Below, piece by piece: positions 33,862 through 43,774 of a DNA stretch of 64,000 nt. Every line of letters starts with the position of its first letter. Within the stretch, counting starts at the first letter, position 1. Location of the stretch: the NCBI GenBank assembly GCA_030433355.1, contig JAUIMG010000002.1:1-64000 (forward strand), in the 5' to 3' direction. The position numbers and the translations under genes were made by a program. Source of the DNA: Bacteroidia bacterium (lineage in GTDB: Bacteria > Bacteroidota > Bacteroidia > Flavobacteriales_E > Vicingaceae). The notes below the pieces were generated by a model. It had not been told where the DNA came from. It was given only the letters and a program-made list of their open reading frames with translations, and did not search any database.

Positions 33862-36800
33862 ATGTCAAAAGAGAAGAAATCGGTAGACAAAGAATTTAAG
33901 TTGTCTTCTTGGGCTGTTGAAAACCCTACAGTAATATATGCAATGATGGCAATTCTCTTTTTCTTAGGGATATCTGCCTACTTCGATCTTCCTAGAGAGG
34001 ATTTTCCTGAGATAGTAGAAACAAAAATATACATTAGTACTCCTTACCCGGGAAATACAGCGGAAGACATAGAAAGATTGATTATTGATCCATTAGAAGA
34101 TGAATTGGATGATGTTTCAAATGTGGTTGAAATAACATCTACTTCTCAAGAAGATTATGGAATTATAATTGTAGAGTTTGATGAGGACATTGCGGTAGAG
34201 CAGGCAAAAGTAAAAGTTAAGGATAAAGTAGATGAGGTTAAATCTAGCGAAGACTGGCCAACTTTTAATGGTGCTAAAGTAGAGCCCAATGTTTTTGATC
34301 TTAATTTTTCTGAGGAAGTTCCAATTGTAAACTACAATATAACAGGAGATTACCCTGTAGAACAACTTAAAGAGTTTGCTGAATATTTGGAAGATGAGAT
34401 AGAAACTATTCCAGAAGTTAAGCAAGTAGATATCCGCGGTGCACAAGATAAAGAGGTTGAAGTAGCAGTGGATATTTATAAAATGATGGCTACTAAAGTA
34501 AGTTTTCAAGACATTACCAATGCCATTTCTAATGGAAATGTGACTATGTCTGCAGGGAATTTAAAAAATAGCGGACAAAGAAGAACCATTAGAATTTTAG
34601 GGGAAGTAGAAAGTCCTGAAGATTTAGAAAACTTTGTGGTAAAGTCTGAAAATGGGAACTCGGTATACCTAAAAGACATTGCTACAGTTAGTTTTGGAGA
34701 AAAGGAAAAAACAACTTTTGCCAGGGAATGGGGGGAGAAAGTAGTTAGCTTAGATGTTAAAAAGCGTTCGGGTAAAAACATGGTAGATGCCATTGAACAA
34801 GCGGATGCTATAGTTGAAAAGGCTAGAAAAGAATTTTTACCCCCCAATGTAACGGTCACATCGGCAAACGATCAATCACAGAAAACCATCAACCAGGTAA
34901 ATGACCTTGTTAATAATATCATTTTTGGTATCATCCTAGTAGTTACCGTTTTGATGTTCTTTTTAGGATTCAGAAATGCACTCTTCGTTGGATTCGCTAT
35001 TCCTATGTCCATGGTAATCTCTTTTATGATTATTGATGGCTTGGGATATACGCTGAATACGATGATACTTTTTGCCATGATAATGGGTTTAGGGATGCTT
35101 GTGGATAATGGAATAGTAGTGGTAGAGAATGTATATCGCTTAATGAGTGAAGGCATGTCGAGAAAAGAGGCTACTAAAAAAGGAATTGGGGAAATTGCAA
35201 TTCCTATTATTATTTCTACAATTACTACTGTTGCAGCATTTGTCCCTCTAGGAAATTGGCCAGGACTCTTTGGGCAGTTCATGATTTATTTTCCTGTTAC
35301 CCTTTCTATAGTTTTGGGTTCATCCTTATTTGTTGCAATTTTCTTCAACTCTATGTTGGTTTCTAAGTTTATGGATGTGGAAGATAAAGTTGGCAGTAGA
35401 AAGGCATTAATAAGAAACACTATAATTATGATAGTGCTAGGTTTATTAATTTTTATAGTTGGAGGTGCTGTTCGTGGATTAGGTACTTTATTGATATTTA
35501 GTGCTATTATGATGTGGGTATACCGCTATGGGTTAAGAAATTTAGCAGAACGTTTTCAGAGAAAAACCTTGGTTAGCTTTGAGAACTTATATGAAAGAAG
35601 CTTAAAGTTTGCCTTAAAAGGTAGAAATGCCTATTTCTTCTTCATTGGAACTTTTGTTATGCTTTTCGTTTCTCTCTTTTTATTTGGAGGGTCTATAGGT
35701 TCTGGAAGAACTAAAATTGAGTTTTTTCCAGATAATAAGCCAAATCAGATCATTACCTATATCGAATATCCTGAAGGAACAGCAATCGAAAAAACAAATG
35801 CAATTACAAAAGACATAGAAAAACGAATGAATGCGGTGCTTAATGATAAAGAGTACTTAGATGAAAATGGTAGAAATTTTCTCGTTGAATCTTCCGTTTC
35901 CGTAGTAGGAGAAGGTGCAGGAAATCCACAAACTGATGGAGGATCAGCTGCTGAGATGCCTCATCGTGGTAAGGTTACGGCTTCTATGAGAGAGTACAAA
36001 TTTAGAAGAGGAAAAGATAGTGAAGAATTAAGGCTTAAAGTTCAAGAAGCATTGAAGGGGATATATCCTGGAGTTGCTATTTCGGTAGAAAAAGATGCTG
36101 CCGGTCCTCCTGCAGGGTACCCAGTTAATATTGAAATAAGCGGAGCTGATTACGCTTCTTTAATTGATGCTGCAGAAAGCGTTAGAAATTTCATTAATAG
36201 TAAAAATGTTCCAGGTATTGATGAATTAAAAATCGATGTAAATCGCAGTAAACCCTCAATTCAAGTTGAGGTAGATAGAAAAAAAGCTGGAGACTTAGGG
36301 GTTTCAGCAGGACAAATTGGTAATCAGCTTCGGAATTCTATTTTTGGAACCAAAGCAGGAGTTTATAAGCAAGATGGAGATGATTATGATATTTATGTCA
36401 GATTCAATGAAGACCTTAGGTATAATTCAAGTGCTTTATTTAATCAGAATATCATCTTTAGAGATCAAGCGAGTGGAAAGATTAAGGAAATACCGGTTAG
36501 TGCAGTAGCAAGTCAAAAAAACACCTCTGGGTTTAGTGCTATTAAGCACATTGACTTAGTGCCAATAGTAACGGTTTATTCGGGGGTAATTCCTGGGGCT
36601 AATCCAAACGAAGTTTACAATATGGTGAAAGAAGAAATGACCGATTTTGAATTGCCAAAAGGAATTAAATATGAATTTACAGGAGAAATAGAAGAACAAG
36701 GAAAACAAATGGCATTTTTATTAAGTGCTTTATTTGGTGGTTTATTCTTGATTTTTTTGATCTTGATTTTTCAGTTTAGCTCTATTTCGCAACCTACGAT

Positions 36801-37314
36801 CATTATGGTAGCAATATTTTTGAGCTTTATTGGAGTATTCCTAGGCTTAGTGATTACTGGAATGAATTTCGTGATTATGATGACAATGATGGGTATTATT
36901 TCACTAGCTGGAATAGTAGTAAACAACGGTGTGGTCCTGCTAGACTATACCGATATTTTGATTAATAGAAAGAAGAGAGATCTTAAACTAGGAAAAGAGG
37001 ATCTTCTAAATCGTGAGCAAATTAGAGAGATTATTATTGTAGGTGGAAAAGCTCGTCTTAGACCTGTAGTATTGACTGCTATAACCACCGTTTTAGGTTT
37101 AATTCCACTAGCCATTGGTCTCAATATTGATTTCTTCTCTTTATTTACAGAATTTGACCCTAAGATATATGTAGGAGGAGATAATGTAATCTTCTGGGGA
37201 CCTTTAGCTTGGACGGTTATATTCGGACTGACCTTTGCTACTTTCCTTACCTTAATCGTTGTTCCGGTAATGAATTTCCTCATATTTAGGATGAAGTTAA
37301 GATTTGCTAAATAG
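33862..37314 (+). CDS. RND-family efflux transporter (AcrB/MdtC-like)
   Basis: This 1150-residue inner-membrane proton-driven pump has twelve membrane segments. The N-terminal part reads NPTVIYAMMAILFFLGISAYFDLPREDFPE, spanning residues 21-50. The TM4 motif GLGMLVDNGIVVVENVYR keeps one of the two Asp residues of the AcrB proton relay (D-N instead of D-D), as in many Bacteroidota homologues. The C-terminal TM9-12 region contains GIISLAGIVVNNGVVLLDYTD and RLRPVVLTAITTVLGLIPLA. The protein is about 100 residues longer than AcrB. Substrate type (drug, solvent or lipid) cannot be read. It is the last gene before a strong terminator. Confidence 0.92.
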   Translation: MSKEKKSVDKEFKLSSWAVENPTVIYAMMAILFFLGISAYFDLPREDFPEIVETKIYISTPYPGNTAEDIERLIIDPLEDELDDVSNVVEITSTSQEDYGIIIVEFDEDIAVEQAKVKVKDKVDEVKSSEDWPTFNGAKVEPNVFDLNFSEEVPIVNYNITGDYPVEQLKEFAEYLEDEIETIPEVKQVDIRGAQDKEVEVAVDIYKMMATKVSFQDITNAISNGNVTMSAGNLKNSGQRRTIRILGEVESPEDLENFVVKSENGNSVYLKDIATVSFGEKEKTTFAREWGEKVVSLDVKKRSGKNMVDAIEQADAIVEKARKEFLPPNVTVTSANDQSQKTINQVNDLVNNIIFGIILVVTVLMFFLGFRNALFVGFAIPMSMVISFMIIDGLGYTLNTMILFAMIMGLGMLVDNGIVVVENVYRLMSEGMSRKEATKKGIGEIAIPIIISTITTVAAFVPLGNWPGLFGQFMIYFPVTLSIVLGSSLFVAIFFNSMLVSKFMDVEDKVGSRKALIRNTIIMIVLGLLIFIVGGAVRGLGTLLIFSAIMMWVYRYGLRNLAERFQRKTLVSFENLYERSLKFALKGRNAYFFFIGTFVMLFVSLFLFGGSIGSGRTKIEFFPDNKPNQIITYIEYPEGTAIEKTNAITKDIEKRMNAVLNDKEYLDENGRNFLVESSVSVVGEGAGNPQTDGGSAAEMPHRGKVTASMREYKFRRGKDSEELRLKVQEALKGIYPGVAISVEKDAAGPPAGYPVNIEISGADYASLIDAAESVRNFINSKNVPGIDELKIDVNRSKPSIQVEVDRKKAGDLGVSAGQIGNQLRNSIFGTKAGVYKQDGDDYDIYVRFNEDLRYNSSALFNQNIIFRDQASGKIKEIPVSAVASQKNTSGFSAIKHIDLVPIVTVYSGVIPGANPNEVYNMVKEEMTDFELPKGIKYEFTGEIEEQGKQMAFLLSALFGGLFLIFLILIFQFSSISQPTIIMVAIFLSFIGVFLGLVITGMNFVIMMTMMGIISLAGIVVNNGVVLLDYTDILINRKKRDLKLGKEDLLNREQIREIIIVGGKARLRPVVLTAITTVLGLIPLAIGLNIDFFSLFTEFDPKIYVGGDNVIFWGPLAWTVIFGLTFATFLTLIVVPVMNFLIFRMKLRFAK

Positions 37315-37340
37315 ATTTGGATAAGGAATAAAATAAAAAA

Positions 37341-37373
37341 GGCCACCACGCTTTAGCGGGGTGGCCTTTTTTT
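37341..37373 (+). terminator. Strong rho-independent terminator after the RND operon
   Basis: GGCCACCACGC and GCGGGGTGGCC pair (one mismatch) around TTTA, followed by seven T residues. It lies 26 bp after the RND stop. It shares the CCACGCT-TAGCG core with the terminator at 39848. Confidence 0.9.
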
Positions 37374-37453
37374 GGCATATTCCATTTAAAAAACTTCTTT
37401 ACTTCAAAAAATTTTATTATTCTGTTTTTCGACAAGAATAAATATTTTTTTAA

Positions 37454-38317
37454 CATATTTACAGCAACCAATACGAAATTTCTTTTCATAACCGATTTTA
37501 TCCGAACAACCTAGCTGGTGGAGAATTTAATAGAGAATTACAATGTAATTCCAGTTTTGCTACTGGCGGTGGTGGAGATGAGCCCGGTTTAGGCTTAAGT
37601 AGAAAGCAAGCCATACTGAATCAGCTAAGTCAAGCTTCTTCAACCAATAAAAGTGGAACAATTGTTACAGATTCACTATTAAGTGAATACAGCAGGATCA
37701 CTTTATATGCCGATACAGTACAATTAGATAGTTTAGTACATTATTTGGCATTGTCTTCTAACCCAAATTTTCAACTAAGAAGCATAGCAGCAAGGAGCAG
37801 AAGAGGAGATACTTCTTTTACTAATAAAAGTGGGGGACAAAAATGGAATAAAACTGCTTTAGACTATATTCAATTCAATGAACATTTAAGAAATGAGAAA
37901 AATAAGTTTGTAGACAGTAGTGTTTTTAACCCTACTCACGACTTTTTTATTTGGGCCCATGCAGAGGAAAAATACAAAAAAGGCAAAGCAATACCAGCTC
38001 CTATTGTATTGCCTCAATTGGTTGAAATTGAGAATAGTGTAGCAGATAACTTGAATGAGATAAACAACTTTAATACTAAATTCAACGTCTATCCCATTCC
38101 TGCAAGTGAAGAAATTTTGATTCTTGTAGAAAACTGGGAAGGGAGTATGGAGCTAAAGCTTTATAATCTTAGTGGACAATTGGTTTATAATTCGATTGAA
38201 ATTGCTCAAAATACCAATAAAATAAAAGTGAGTAAATTTAACAATGGCATATACTATTTAATGGTATTAAGCGATAATGAATTAATTCACCAGCAAAAAG
38301 TGAGCGTACAGCATTAA
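37454..38317 (+). pseudogene. 5'-truncated T9SS cargo gene remnant
   Basis: The frame is open from just after a TAA at 37451 to the TAA at 38317 (287 codons) but has no ATG or GTG near its 5' end and no signal peptide; the first likely TTG is at 37745. The visible protein starts mid-domain (YSNQYEISFHNRFYPNN, GGEFNRELQC) and continues through SIAARSRRGDTSF. It ends in a good type A T9SS sorting domain (FNVYPIPASEEILILVENWEGS, split here; GQLVYNS; FNNGIYYLMVLSDNE). A T9SS cargo without a signal peptide cannot be exported, so this is best read as the 3' remnant of a larger surface-protein gene. It abuts the next cargo gene with no gap, so it may still carry that gene's translation. Confidence 0.6.
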
Positions 38318-39829
38318 ATGTTAAAATTTAGATTAGTCCTAGTATTTTGTTTTGTATTGAGCCTTTTTGGCTCAGCACAAAACTTTAATAAAAGTTATGA
38401 CGGCTATTATAACACCTTTACTTCATGGTCTGTAGAAAAGCTTGCCTCCGATACTTTTTTTATCATTACTGCAGATATTAAGAATAATCGATTGGGTTTA
38501 AGCTTACTGGCAATTGATTCTTTAGGAGATACCGTATATAATAAGGGTTATCGATTTAACAATAAGCAGGTTTATGGCGGTTTTCCAAGTTCTACCTTTT
38601 TAAAGAAAGACGGCACCATTCTCTTAGCAGGTGCTATAGCTGATACCGCAAACTATGGCCATTTAGTGAATTTCTCTCGGCAAGGAGATACTATTTGGAC
38701 CAAGAGCTATGGAGATGGCATTCGCTTTCATACTTTAAGACAAGTTATAGAAAATAAGGATGGAGATATAGTTGCTATTGGGGATAGAAGTAATCCTAGT
38801 AATAGTGGTAATGGCATGGCTTGGCTACTTAAAACGGATTCTGTTGGTAATGTAATATGGCAAAGAGATTATAGCAGGCTTTCTGAGCATATAATTATGA
38901 GTACGGTATACCAAAGCAATGATGGGGGCTATATATTGGGAGGAACAAGAAGGCACATACAAAATGTACCGCCAGTTAATTTCCCAAATATAAATTACGA
39001 TGCTTTGGTAATAAAGGTAGACTCTATGGGCGTATTTGAATGGGATTATATATGGGATAGCCCTTTTGATGATGTGCGTGCTTATGCCATACAAACTAAA
39101 GATGGTAATTATTTATTTGGTAGCTCAGTTTCTGATTGGGGTGTAATGCAAGGTGCACCAAGAGGTGCTGAACGTTATAAAGCCGCTTTAATCAAATTAG
39201 ATACTGCCGGCAATTTACTGTGGCAAAAAGATTATAGCCAGCACACTCCAATAAATTATTTTTCGAAGATTTTAGAATTGGGTGATAGTAGTATAGTTTC
39301 AATAGGTTCTAGGTCAAATTGGCAAACAACGCCTGAATATGGTTTAATTATTAAGACTGATAAAGACGGTAATCTTTTGTGGGAAGAAACGTATGAAAAT
39401 GATCCTAATGGCACAGGCAATAGCCAGTATTTAAATGATGTTGTTCAATTAGACGATGGGGGCTTTTTAGCTGTAGGAGAAGTTATTGCGAGACCACCAG
39501 TAGCAAGAAGGCAAGATGCTTGGGCCATACGAGTAGATAGTATGGGTTGTATTTTAAGTAATTGTACGGTTGGTTTAGGTGAGGTAGAAGAAGTTGAAGA
39601 AGACATAGTGATTTATCTTAATCCTACTGCAGATGGTAGTCTAACTATTAAAAGTAAGCAGCAGATAAAGGAAGTAAGTGTTTACAATCAGATGGGTCAA
39701 GAAGTATATAGGAGCCAACGAAATCATTATCAATCTCAATTAGAATTGCCTCCTACCTCTGGTATTTATTTCATTCGTTTGTTGATGGAAAATGGGCAAA
39801 TGGAAGTGAAGAAGGTGGTGAAGGAGTAA
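38318..39829 (+). CDS. Secreted beta-propeller-like protein with T9SS sorting domain
   Basis: This 503-residue protein has a signal peptide (LVLVFCFVLSLFGSAQ) followed by a beta-propeller-like repeat pattern with recurring units such as NDGGYILGGTRR, KDGNYLFGSS, GDSSIVSIGSRS and LDDGGFLAVGE, each preceded by a D-x-x-G-N-x-x-W strand. The C-terminal ~75 residues (DIVIYLNPTADGSLTIKSK, GQEVYRSQ, LPPTSGIYFIRLL) are a type A T9SS domain. No catalytic motif is seen. It starts directly at the stop of the truncated gene (TAA-ATG) and ends in a strong terminator 18 bp downstream. Confidence 0.8.
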   Translation: MLKFRLVLVFCFVLSLFGSAQNFNKSYDGYYNTFTSWSVEKLASDTFFIITADIKNNRLGLSLLAIDSLGDTVYNKGYRFNNKQVYGGFPSSTFLKKDGTILLAGAIADTANYGHLVNFSRQGDTIWTKSYGDGIRFHTLRQVIENKDGDIVAIGDRSNPSNSGNGMAWLLKTDSVGNVIWQRDYSRLSEHIIMSTVYQSNDGGYILGGTRRHIQNVPPVNFPNINYDALVIKVDSMGVFEWDYIWDSPFDDVRAYAIQTKDGNYLFGSSVSDWGVMQGAPRGAERYKAALIKLDTAGNLLWQKDYSQHTPINYFSKILELGDSSIVSIGSRSNWQTTPEYGLIIKTDKDGNLLWEETYENDPNGTGNSQYLNDVVQLDDGGFLAVGEVIARPPVARRQDAWAIRVDSMGCILSNCTVGLGEVEEVEEDIVIYLNPTADGSLTIKSKQQIKEVSVYNQMGQEVYRSQRNHYQSQLELPPTSGIYFIRLLMENGQMEVKKVVKE

Positions 39830-39847
39830 AAATTAGTATATAAAAAA

Positions 39848-39876
39848 GGCCCCACGCTCTAGCGTGGGGCCTTTTT
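39848..39876 (+). terminator. Strong rho-independent terminator
   Basis: GGCCCCACGCT and AGCGTGGGGCC form a perfect inverted repeat, followed by TTTTT. It ends the plus-strand cargo gene and faces accC from downstream, so it may work in both directions (A-run on the 5' side). Similar in core to the hairpin at 37341. Confidence 0.9.
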
Positions 39877-39899
39877 ATTATAGTGATTATTTTGGAATT

Positions 39900-41249
39900 C
39901 TAGTCTTTTACTTCTTGTAAAACGAAAGTTTCCATAAACTTTGTAGTGCAATTCCCTTCTATAAAAGTAGGGTCTTTCATTAATTGCAAATGAAATGGAA
40001 TAGTCGTTTTGATTCCTTCTATTACATATTCGCTTAAGGCTCTTTCCATCTTTTTGATAGCCTCCTCTCTTGTCTGTGCAACAGTAATAAGTTTAGAAAT
40101 CATAGAATCATAATATGGAGGAATAGTATATCCTGCATAAACATGCGTGTCTACTCTTATTCCATGTCCACCAGGCGAGTGATAGTTTGTAATCGTTCCA
40201 GGACTAGGTCTAAAACCATTAAATGGATCTTCGGCATTTATTCTGCATTGGATAGAATGCATCTGAGGGAAATAGTTCTTACCAGAAATTTTATAACCTG
40301 CAGCAATTTTAATTTGTTCTTTGATTAAATCAAAGTTGATTACTTCTTCTGTAATGGTATGCTCTACTTGAATTCTTGTATTCATTTCCATGAAATAGAA
40401 ATTTCTATTCTTGTCCACCAAGAATTCTACAGTACCAACACCTTCGTACTTTACAGCTGCAGCTGCTTTTATAGCCGCTTGCCCCATTGCTTCTCTTAAT
40501 TTATCTGTCATAAATGGAGAAGGAGTCTCTTCACATAGCTTTTGATGTCTTCTTTGAATAGAACAATCCCTTTCCGACATATGGCAATAGTTGCCAAATT
40601 GATCTCCAGCAATTTGTATTTCAATGTGGCGAGGCTCTTCTATATATTTTTCCATATACATACCATCATTTCCAAAAGCAGCAGCGGCTTCTTGCCTAGC
40701 ACTTTCCCAAGCTTCTTCCAAAGCATCTTCACTTCTAATGATACGCATTCCTTTACCACCACCCCCGGCGGTAGCTTTCATCATTACTGGATAGCCTATT
40801 TCTTTAGCAGACTTTTTAGCGTGCTTAATATCTTCTAATAAGCCCTCTGAACCTGGAACAGTTGGAACGCCTGCTTTAATCATGGTGGTTTTGGCAGAAG
40901 ATTTATCTCCCATTCCATCAATCATCTCAGGCGATGCCCCGATGAATTTAATACCATGTTCATCACAAATCTTAGAGAATTTAGAGTTTTCAGATAAAAA
41001 CCCATAACCTGGATGGATAGAATCTGCGTTGGTAATTTCAGCAGCTGCAATAATGTTTGAAATCTTTAAATAAGATTCAGAACTTTTTGCAGGACCAATA
41101 CAAACGGCTTCATCAGCAAAACGAACATGTAAGCTATCTGCATCTGCTTTAGAATAAACAGCTACAGTGCTTATGCCCATTTCCTTGCAAGTTCTAATAA
41201 CTCTTAGAGCAATTTCTCCTCTATTGGCTATTAATACCTTTTTAAACAT
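39900..41249 (-). CDS. accC: Acetyl-CoA carboxylase, biotin carboxylase subunit
   Basis: This 449-residue ATP-grasp enzyme carboxylates the biotin of AccB. N-terminal [20 protein letters not shown] (1-20), the glycine-rich ATP loop [16 protein letters not shown] (~155-170), [13 protein letters not shown], and the catalytic [22 protein letters not shown] region (~279-300) are all present. Length equals that of the bacterial subunit. The order fabH-accB-accC on this strand suggests one fatty-acid-synthesis operon; accA and accD are not in the window. The 3' end lies 23 bp from the terminator of the convergent gene. Confidence 0.95.
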   Translation of the reverse strand: MFKKVLIANRGEIALRVIRTCKEMGISTVAVYSKADADSLHVRFADEAVCIGPAKSSESYLKISNIIAAAEITNADSIHPGYGFLSENSKFSKICDEHGIKFIGASPEMIDGMGDKSSAKTTMIKAGVPTVPGSEGLLEDIKHAKKSAKEIGYPVMMKATAGGGGKGMRIIRSEDALEEAWESARQEAAAAFGNDGMYMEKYIEEPRHIEIQIAGDQFGNYCHMSERDCSIQRRHQKLCEETPSPFMTDKLREAMGQAAIKAAAAVKYEGVGTVEFLVDKNRNFYFMEMNTRIQVEHTITEEVINFDLIKEQIKIAAGYKISGKNYFPQMHSIQCRINAEDPFNGFRPSPGTITNYHSPGGHGIRVDTHVYAGYTIPPYYDSMISKLITVAQTREEAIKKMERALSEYVIEGIKTTIPFHLQLMKDPTFIEGNCTTKFMETFVLQEVKD

Positions 41250-41270
41250 AAATAATAAGTTTTAGAGAAA

Positions 41271-41798
41271 TTAACCTGCTGGATCTACTAAAAATAATAC
41301 TTGATCGTATTCCACAGGTGTTGAGTCATCAACTAATACTTTAACAATTTTTCCGCTTACTTCACTTTCTATCTCATTAAAAAGCTTCATCGCTTCAATA
41401 ACACAAACAGTATCTCCTTCTTTAATTGTATCACCAACTTTTACAAATTCTGCTTTATCTGGAGATGGTTTCCTATAAAAAGTCCCAATCATTGGAGATT
41501 TTATCTCTATATAACTAGCTTCCTTTTTAGATTCTGCAGATTCTTCTTTAGAAGGAGCTGCTTTTACTTCAGGAGCAGGCGCAGGTGCAGCTGCTACAGG
41601 CATTGCTTGTTGTTGCATTCCTGCAACTTGCGCTGGTAAGACCTGTGTTACTACTTGCTGCGGCGTATCTACAATTTTTCCTTTCCTGTAAGGCGGAGTT
41701 TTGATGTTTATTTTAAAATCTTTTTGTTCAATTTCTACTTCGGTTACACCAGATTTAGAAACGAATCGGATCAGTTCTTGAATTTCACTGACTTTCAT
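41271..41798 (-). CDS. accB: Biotin carboxyl carrier protein of acetyl-CoA carboxylase
   Basis: This 175-residue protein has an N-terminal dimer region (MKVSEIQELIRFVSKSGVTE), an Ala/Pro-rich linker (~50-95) and a C-terminal biotinyl domain with CVIEAMKLFNEI; Lys138 is the biotinylation site. It carries carboxybiotin between AccC and the carboxyltransferase. The linker is typical of the family. It is located between fabH (52 bp upstream) and accC (21 bp downstream). Confidence 0.95.
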   Translation of the reverse strand: MKVSEIQELIRFVSKSGVTEVEIEQKDFKINIKTPPYRKGKIVDTPQQVVTQVLPAQVAGMQQQAMPVAAAPAPAPEVKAAPSKEESAESKKEASYIEIKSPMIGTFYRKPSPDKAEFVKVGDTIKEGDTVCVIEAMKLFNEIESEVSGKIVKVLVDDSTPVEYDQVLFLVDPAG

Positions 41799-41850
41799 AC
41801 AGATAATTTTTTAGTAAGATTAAGGTATAAAGATATAAATATCTTAGAAT

Positions 41851-42852
41851 TTAAGAATTGCTATTATAAGCCCATTTTAAATAAATGGAACCCCAAGTAA
41901 ATCCGCCTCCAAAGGCAGATAAAATTAATATGTCTCCTTCTTTTAATTTATTTTCCCATTCCCATAAGCAAAGAGGGATTGTTCCATTGGTAGTATTGCC
42001 ATATTTTTCAATGTTTAGCATTACTTTTTCATCTCCAACACCCATTCTTTTTGCGGTTGCATCAATTATTCTTTTGTTAGCTTGGTGGGGAACTAAATAA
42101 GTTACATCTTCGCTGGTAAGATTATTTCTTTCCATTATTTCTGCCGAAACTTCTGCCATATTGGTTACAGCAAATTTGAATACAGCTTGACCTTCTTGAT
42201 ATACAAAATGTTCCTTATTATCAATTGTTTCATGGCTTGCCGGTTTTACAGAACCACCTGCTTTTTGGTGCAAATGGACTCTGCCTGAACCATCACTTTT
42301 CATGATAGTGTCGATAATGCCATTTTCTCCTTCTGTAGGTTCTAGTAAAGCAGCTCCACATCCATCCCCAAAAATGATACAAGTCTGTCTATCTGTATAA
42401 TCGATTATAGATGACATTTTATCGCCACCTACAACTACTACTTTTTTATACAAACCTGATTCAATATACCTTGCACCGGTAGTTAGTCCGTATAGAAAAC
42501 CTGAGCATGCAGCCATTAAATCAAAACCGAATGCCTTAGTAGCTCCAATCTTGTCCGTTATAATATTTGCAGTCGCCGGGAAAACTAAATCTGGAGTAAC
42601 AGTGCAGCAAATTAGTAGATCAATTTCATCTGCCTTAATTCCTCTCTTTTTTAATAATTCATTAACTGCCTCAACAGCCATGTCTGAGGTGCCTAAACCC
42701 TCTCCTTTAAGAATTCTTCTTTCTTTTATTCCGGTTCTAGAGATTATCCAATCGTCTGAAGTGTCAACCATTCCTTCAAGAATCTTATTGGTAAGCCTAT
42801 ATTCCGGGACATATCCTCCAATAGACGTTATAGCAGCTCTAATTTTAGACAT
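41851..42852 (-). CDS. fabH: 3-oxoacyl-ACP synthase III
   Basis: This 333-residue thiolase-fold enzyme starts fatty-acid synthesis by condensing acetyl-CoA with malonyl-ACP. The triad is Cys116 ([12 protein letters not shown]), His in [12 protein letters not shown] (~256) and Asn in [13 protein letters not shown] (~287). Arg-containing [12 protein letters not shown] (37-48), typical of FabH, is present. It heads the fabH-accB-accC block. The usual upstream neighbour rpmF is separated by a terminator, and plsX is not found between them. Confidence 0.95.
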   Translation of the reverse strand: MSKIRAAITSIGGYVPEYRLTNKILEGMVDTSDDWIISRTGIKERRILKGEGLGTSDMAVEAVNELLKKRGIKADEIDLLICCTVTPDLVFPATANIITDKIGATKAFGFDLMAACSGFLYGLTTGARYIESGLYKKVVVVGGDKMSSIIDYTDRQTCIIFGDGCGAALLEPTEGENGIIDTIMKSDGSGRVHLHQKAGGSVKPASHETIDNKEHFVYQEGQAVFKFAVTNMAEVSAEIMERNNLTSEDVTYLVPHQANKRIIDATAKRMGVGDEKVMLNIEKYGNTTNGTIPLCLWEWENKLKEGDILILSAFGGGFTWGSIYLKWAYNSNS

Positions 42853-42934
42853 CTGAATTTTAAAAATTTAATGATGGGTCTAATGTAGCTTTATTAGTCG
42901 AAAAAACATAATAAAAACTATACCTTAGGGTTTG

Positions 42935-42974
42935 AAAATAAAAAGGTGGAACACAATAATTTTGCATTCCACCT
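42935..42974 (-). terminator. Terminator after rpmF
   Basis: On the minus strand AGGTGGAA and TTCCACCT pair around a 15-base loop and run into TTTTTATTTT. It lies 21 bp after rpmF, so rpmF-DUF177 and fabH-accB-accC are probably separate transcripts. Confidence 0.75.
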
Positions 42975-42994
42975 TTATGTATTCGATTATAAAA

Positions 42995-43183
42995 TCAAGC
43001 TGTAGCTTTCTCTAAAACTACTTTGCCTTTATAATATAGTTTGCCTTCATACCAATGTGCTCTATGGTATAAATGAGGCATTCCAGTGGTTGGGCAAGTT
43101 GCAATAGTAGGAACTTCAGCTTTATAGTGAGTTCTTCTTTTATCTCTTCTCGTTTTCGAGATTTTTCTTTTAGGATGTGCCAT
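42995..43183 (-). CDS. rpmF: 50S ribosomal protein L32
   Basis: This 62-residue basic protein begins [21 protein letters not shown], the universal L32 start (given here to residue 21 only in part: [19 protein letters not shown]), and continues with [19 protein letters not shown]. The zinc cysteines of some L32 proteins are reduced here to a single Cys, i.e. the zinc-independent (C-minus) form. It lies 9 bp after the DUF177 gene, as in most bacteria. Confidence 0.95.
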   Translation of the reverse strand: MAHPKRKISKTRRDKRRTHYKAEVPTIATCPTTGMPHLYHRAHWYEGKLYYKGKVVLEKATA

Positions 43184-43192
43184 CTTATTTGT

Positions 43193-43723
43193 TTATTTCT
43201 TTGTTTTCAGTTTTTCTAAAGCTGCCCACCTAGGGTCAACTTCGTCACTAGAGTCATTGCTGACACTAATTTCATTTAATTTTTTTATAACATCTTGGTT
43301 ACAATCCTCCATGTTTTTATGTTCTAACTTACTTGGTTTAAGTAAGCTTATAAATTCATAAATTGAATTACTAAGGTCTAAATCATTATCTGAAGAACTA
43401 ATAATTATTATATCATCCGTAGATTCAGAATAATTCTCATGATCAAACTTAGCAATTAGCCTTTCCTTACCTTGAATATTGATATCTAAGCTATCATTAC
43501 ATCTATCGCAATATAAATGAAGCACTCCATTAATATCAAATACTATGTTGAATAAATTAGATTTTTTCTCAAATTCAACATTTACTGTTACATCAGCATT
43601 TTCAATATCTGAGAAAGGAAAATTCTCAAAGAACGCTTGGTCTACTTCAAAAGTAAAATCATGTTTCCCTTCTTTAAGACCGTTAAAAGGGATACTATAC
43701 TTTTGTGTTTTTTTCTTCTTCAT
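43193..43723 (-). CDS. DUF177/YceD-family protein
   Basis: This 176-residue protein has the DUF177 core: HLYCDRCNDSLDINIQGKERLIAKF (two Cys at ~92-95; run abbreviated to its middle), an acidic middle, then DLSNSIYEFISLLKP and a C-terminal DPRWAALEKLK, which is diagnostic. Family members lie upstream of rpmF and are linked to 23S rRNA/ribosome assembly. The start has a strong Shine-Dalgarno (AGGAGG 5 bp before ATG), unusual in this window. Confidence 0.85.
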   Translation of the reverse strand: MKKKKTQKYSIPFNGLKEGKHDFTFEVDQAFFENFPFSDIENADVTVNVEFEKKSNLFNIVFDINGVLHLYCDRCNDSLDINIQGKERLIAKFDHENYSESTDDIIIISSSDNDLDLSNSIYEFISLLKPSKLEHKNMEDCNQDVIKKLNEISVSNDSSDEVDPRWAALEKLKTKK

Positions 43724-43749
43724 TTCAACCTCCTCTTAAAGAAAGGGGG

Positions 43750-43757
43750 CAAATTTA
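43750..43757 (-). promoter_or_regulatory. Candidate -7 element upstream of DUF177-rpmF
   Basis: TAAATTTG on the minus strand matches TAnnTTTG and lies 26 bp upstream of the DUF177 ATG, with the AGGAGG site between them. A TTG occurs 14 bp further upstream, a shorter spacing than consensus. Confidence 0.4.
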
Positions 43758-43774
43758 AATAAAATTATCTACAA

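Noticed and set aside
34117-35282. Several minus-strand ORFs opposite the RND pump gene
   Set aside because: They are opposite-strand readings of a conserved AcrB-type gene, with no family pattern or translation signals.
37745-38317. A complete 190-residue gene from the TTG at 37745
   Set aside because: The same frame stays open and protein-like for 290 bp upstream, and the product would lack the signal peptide that its T9SS domain requires; a truncated remnant fits better.
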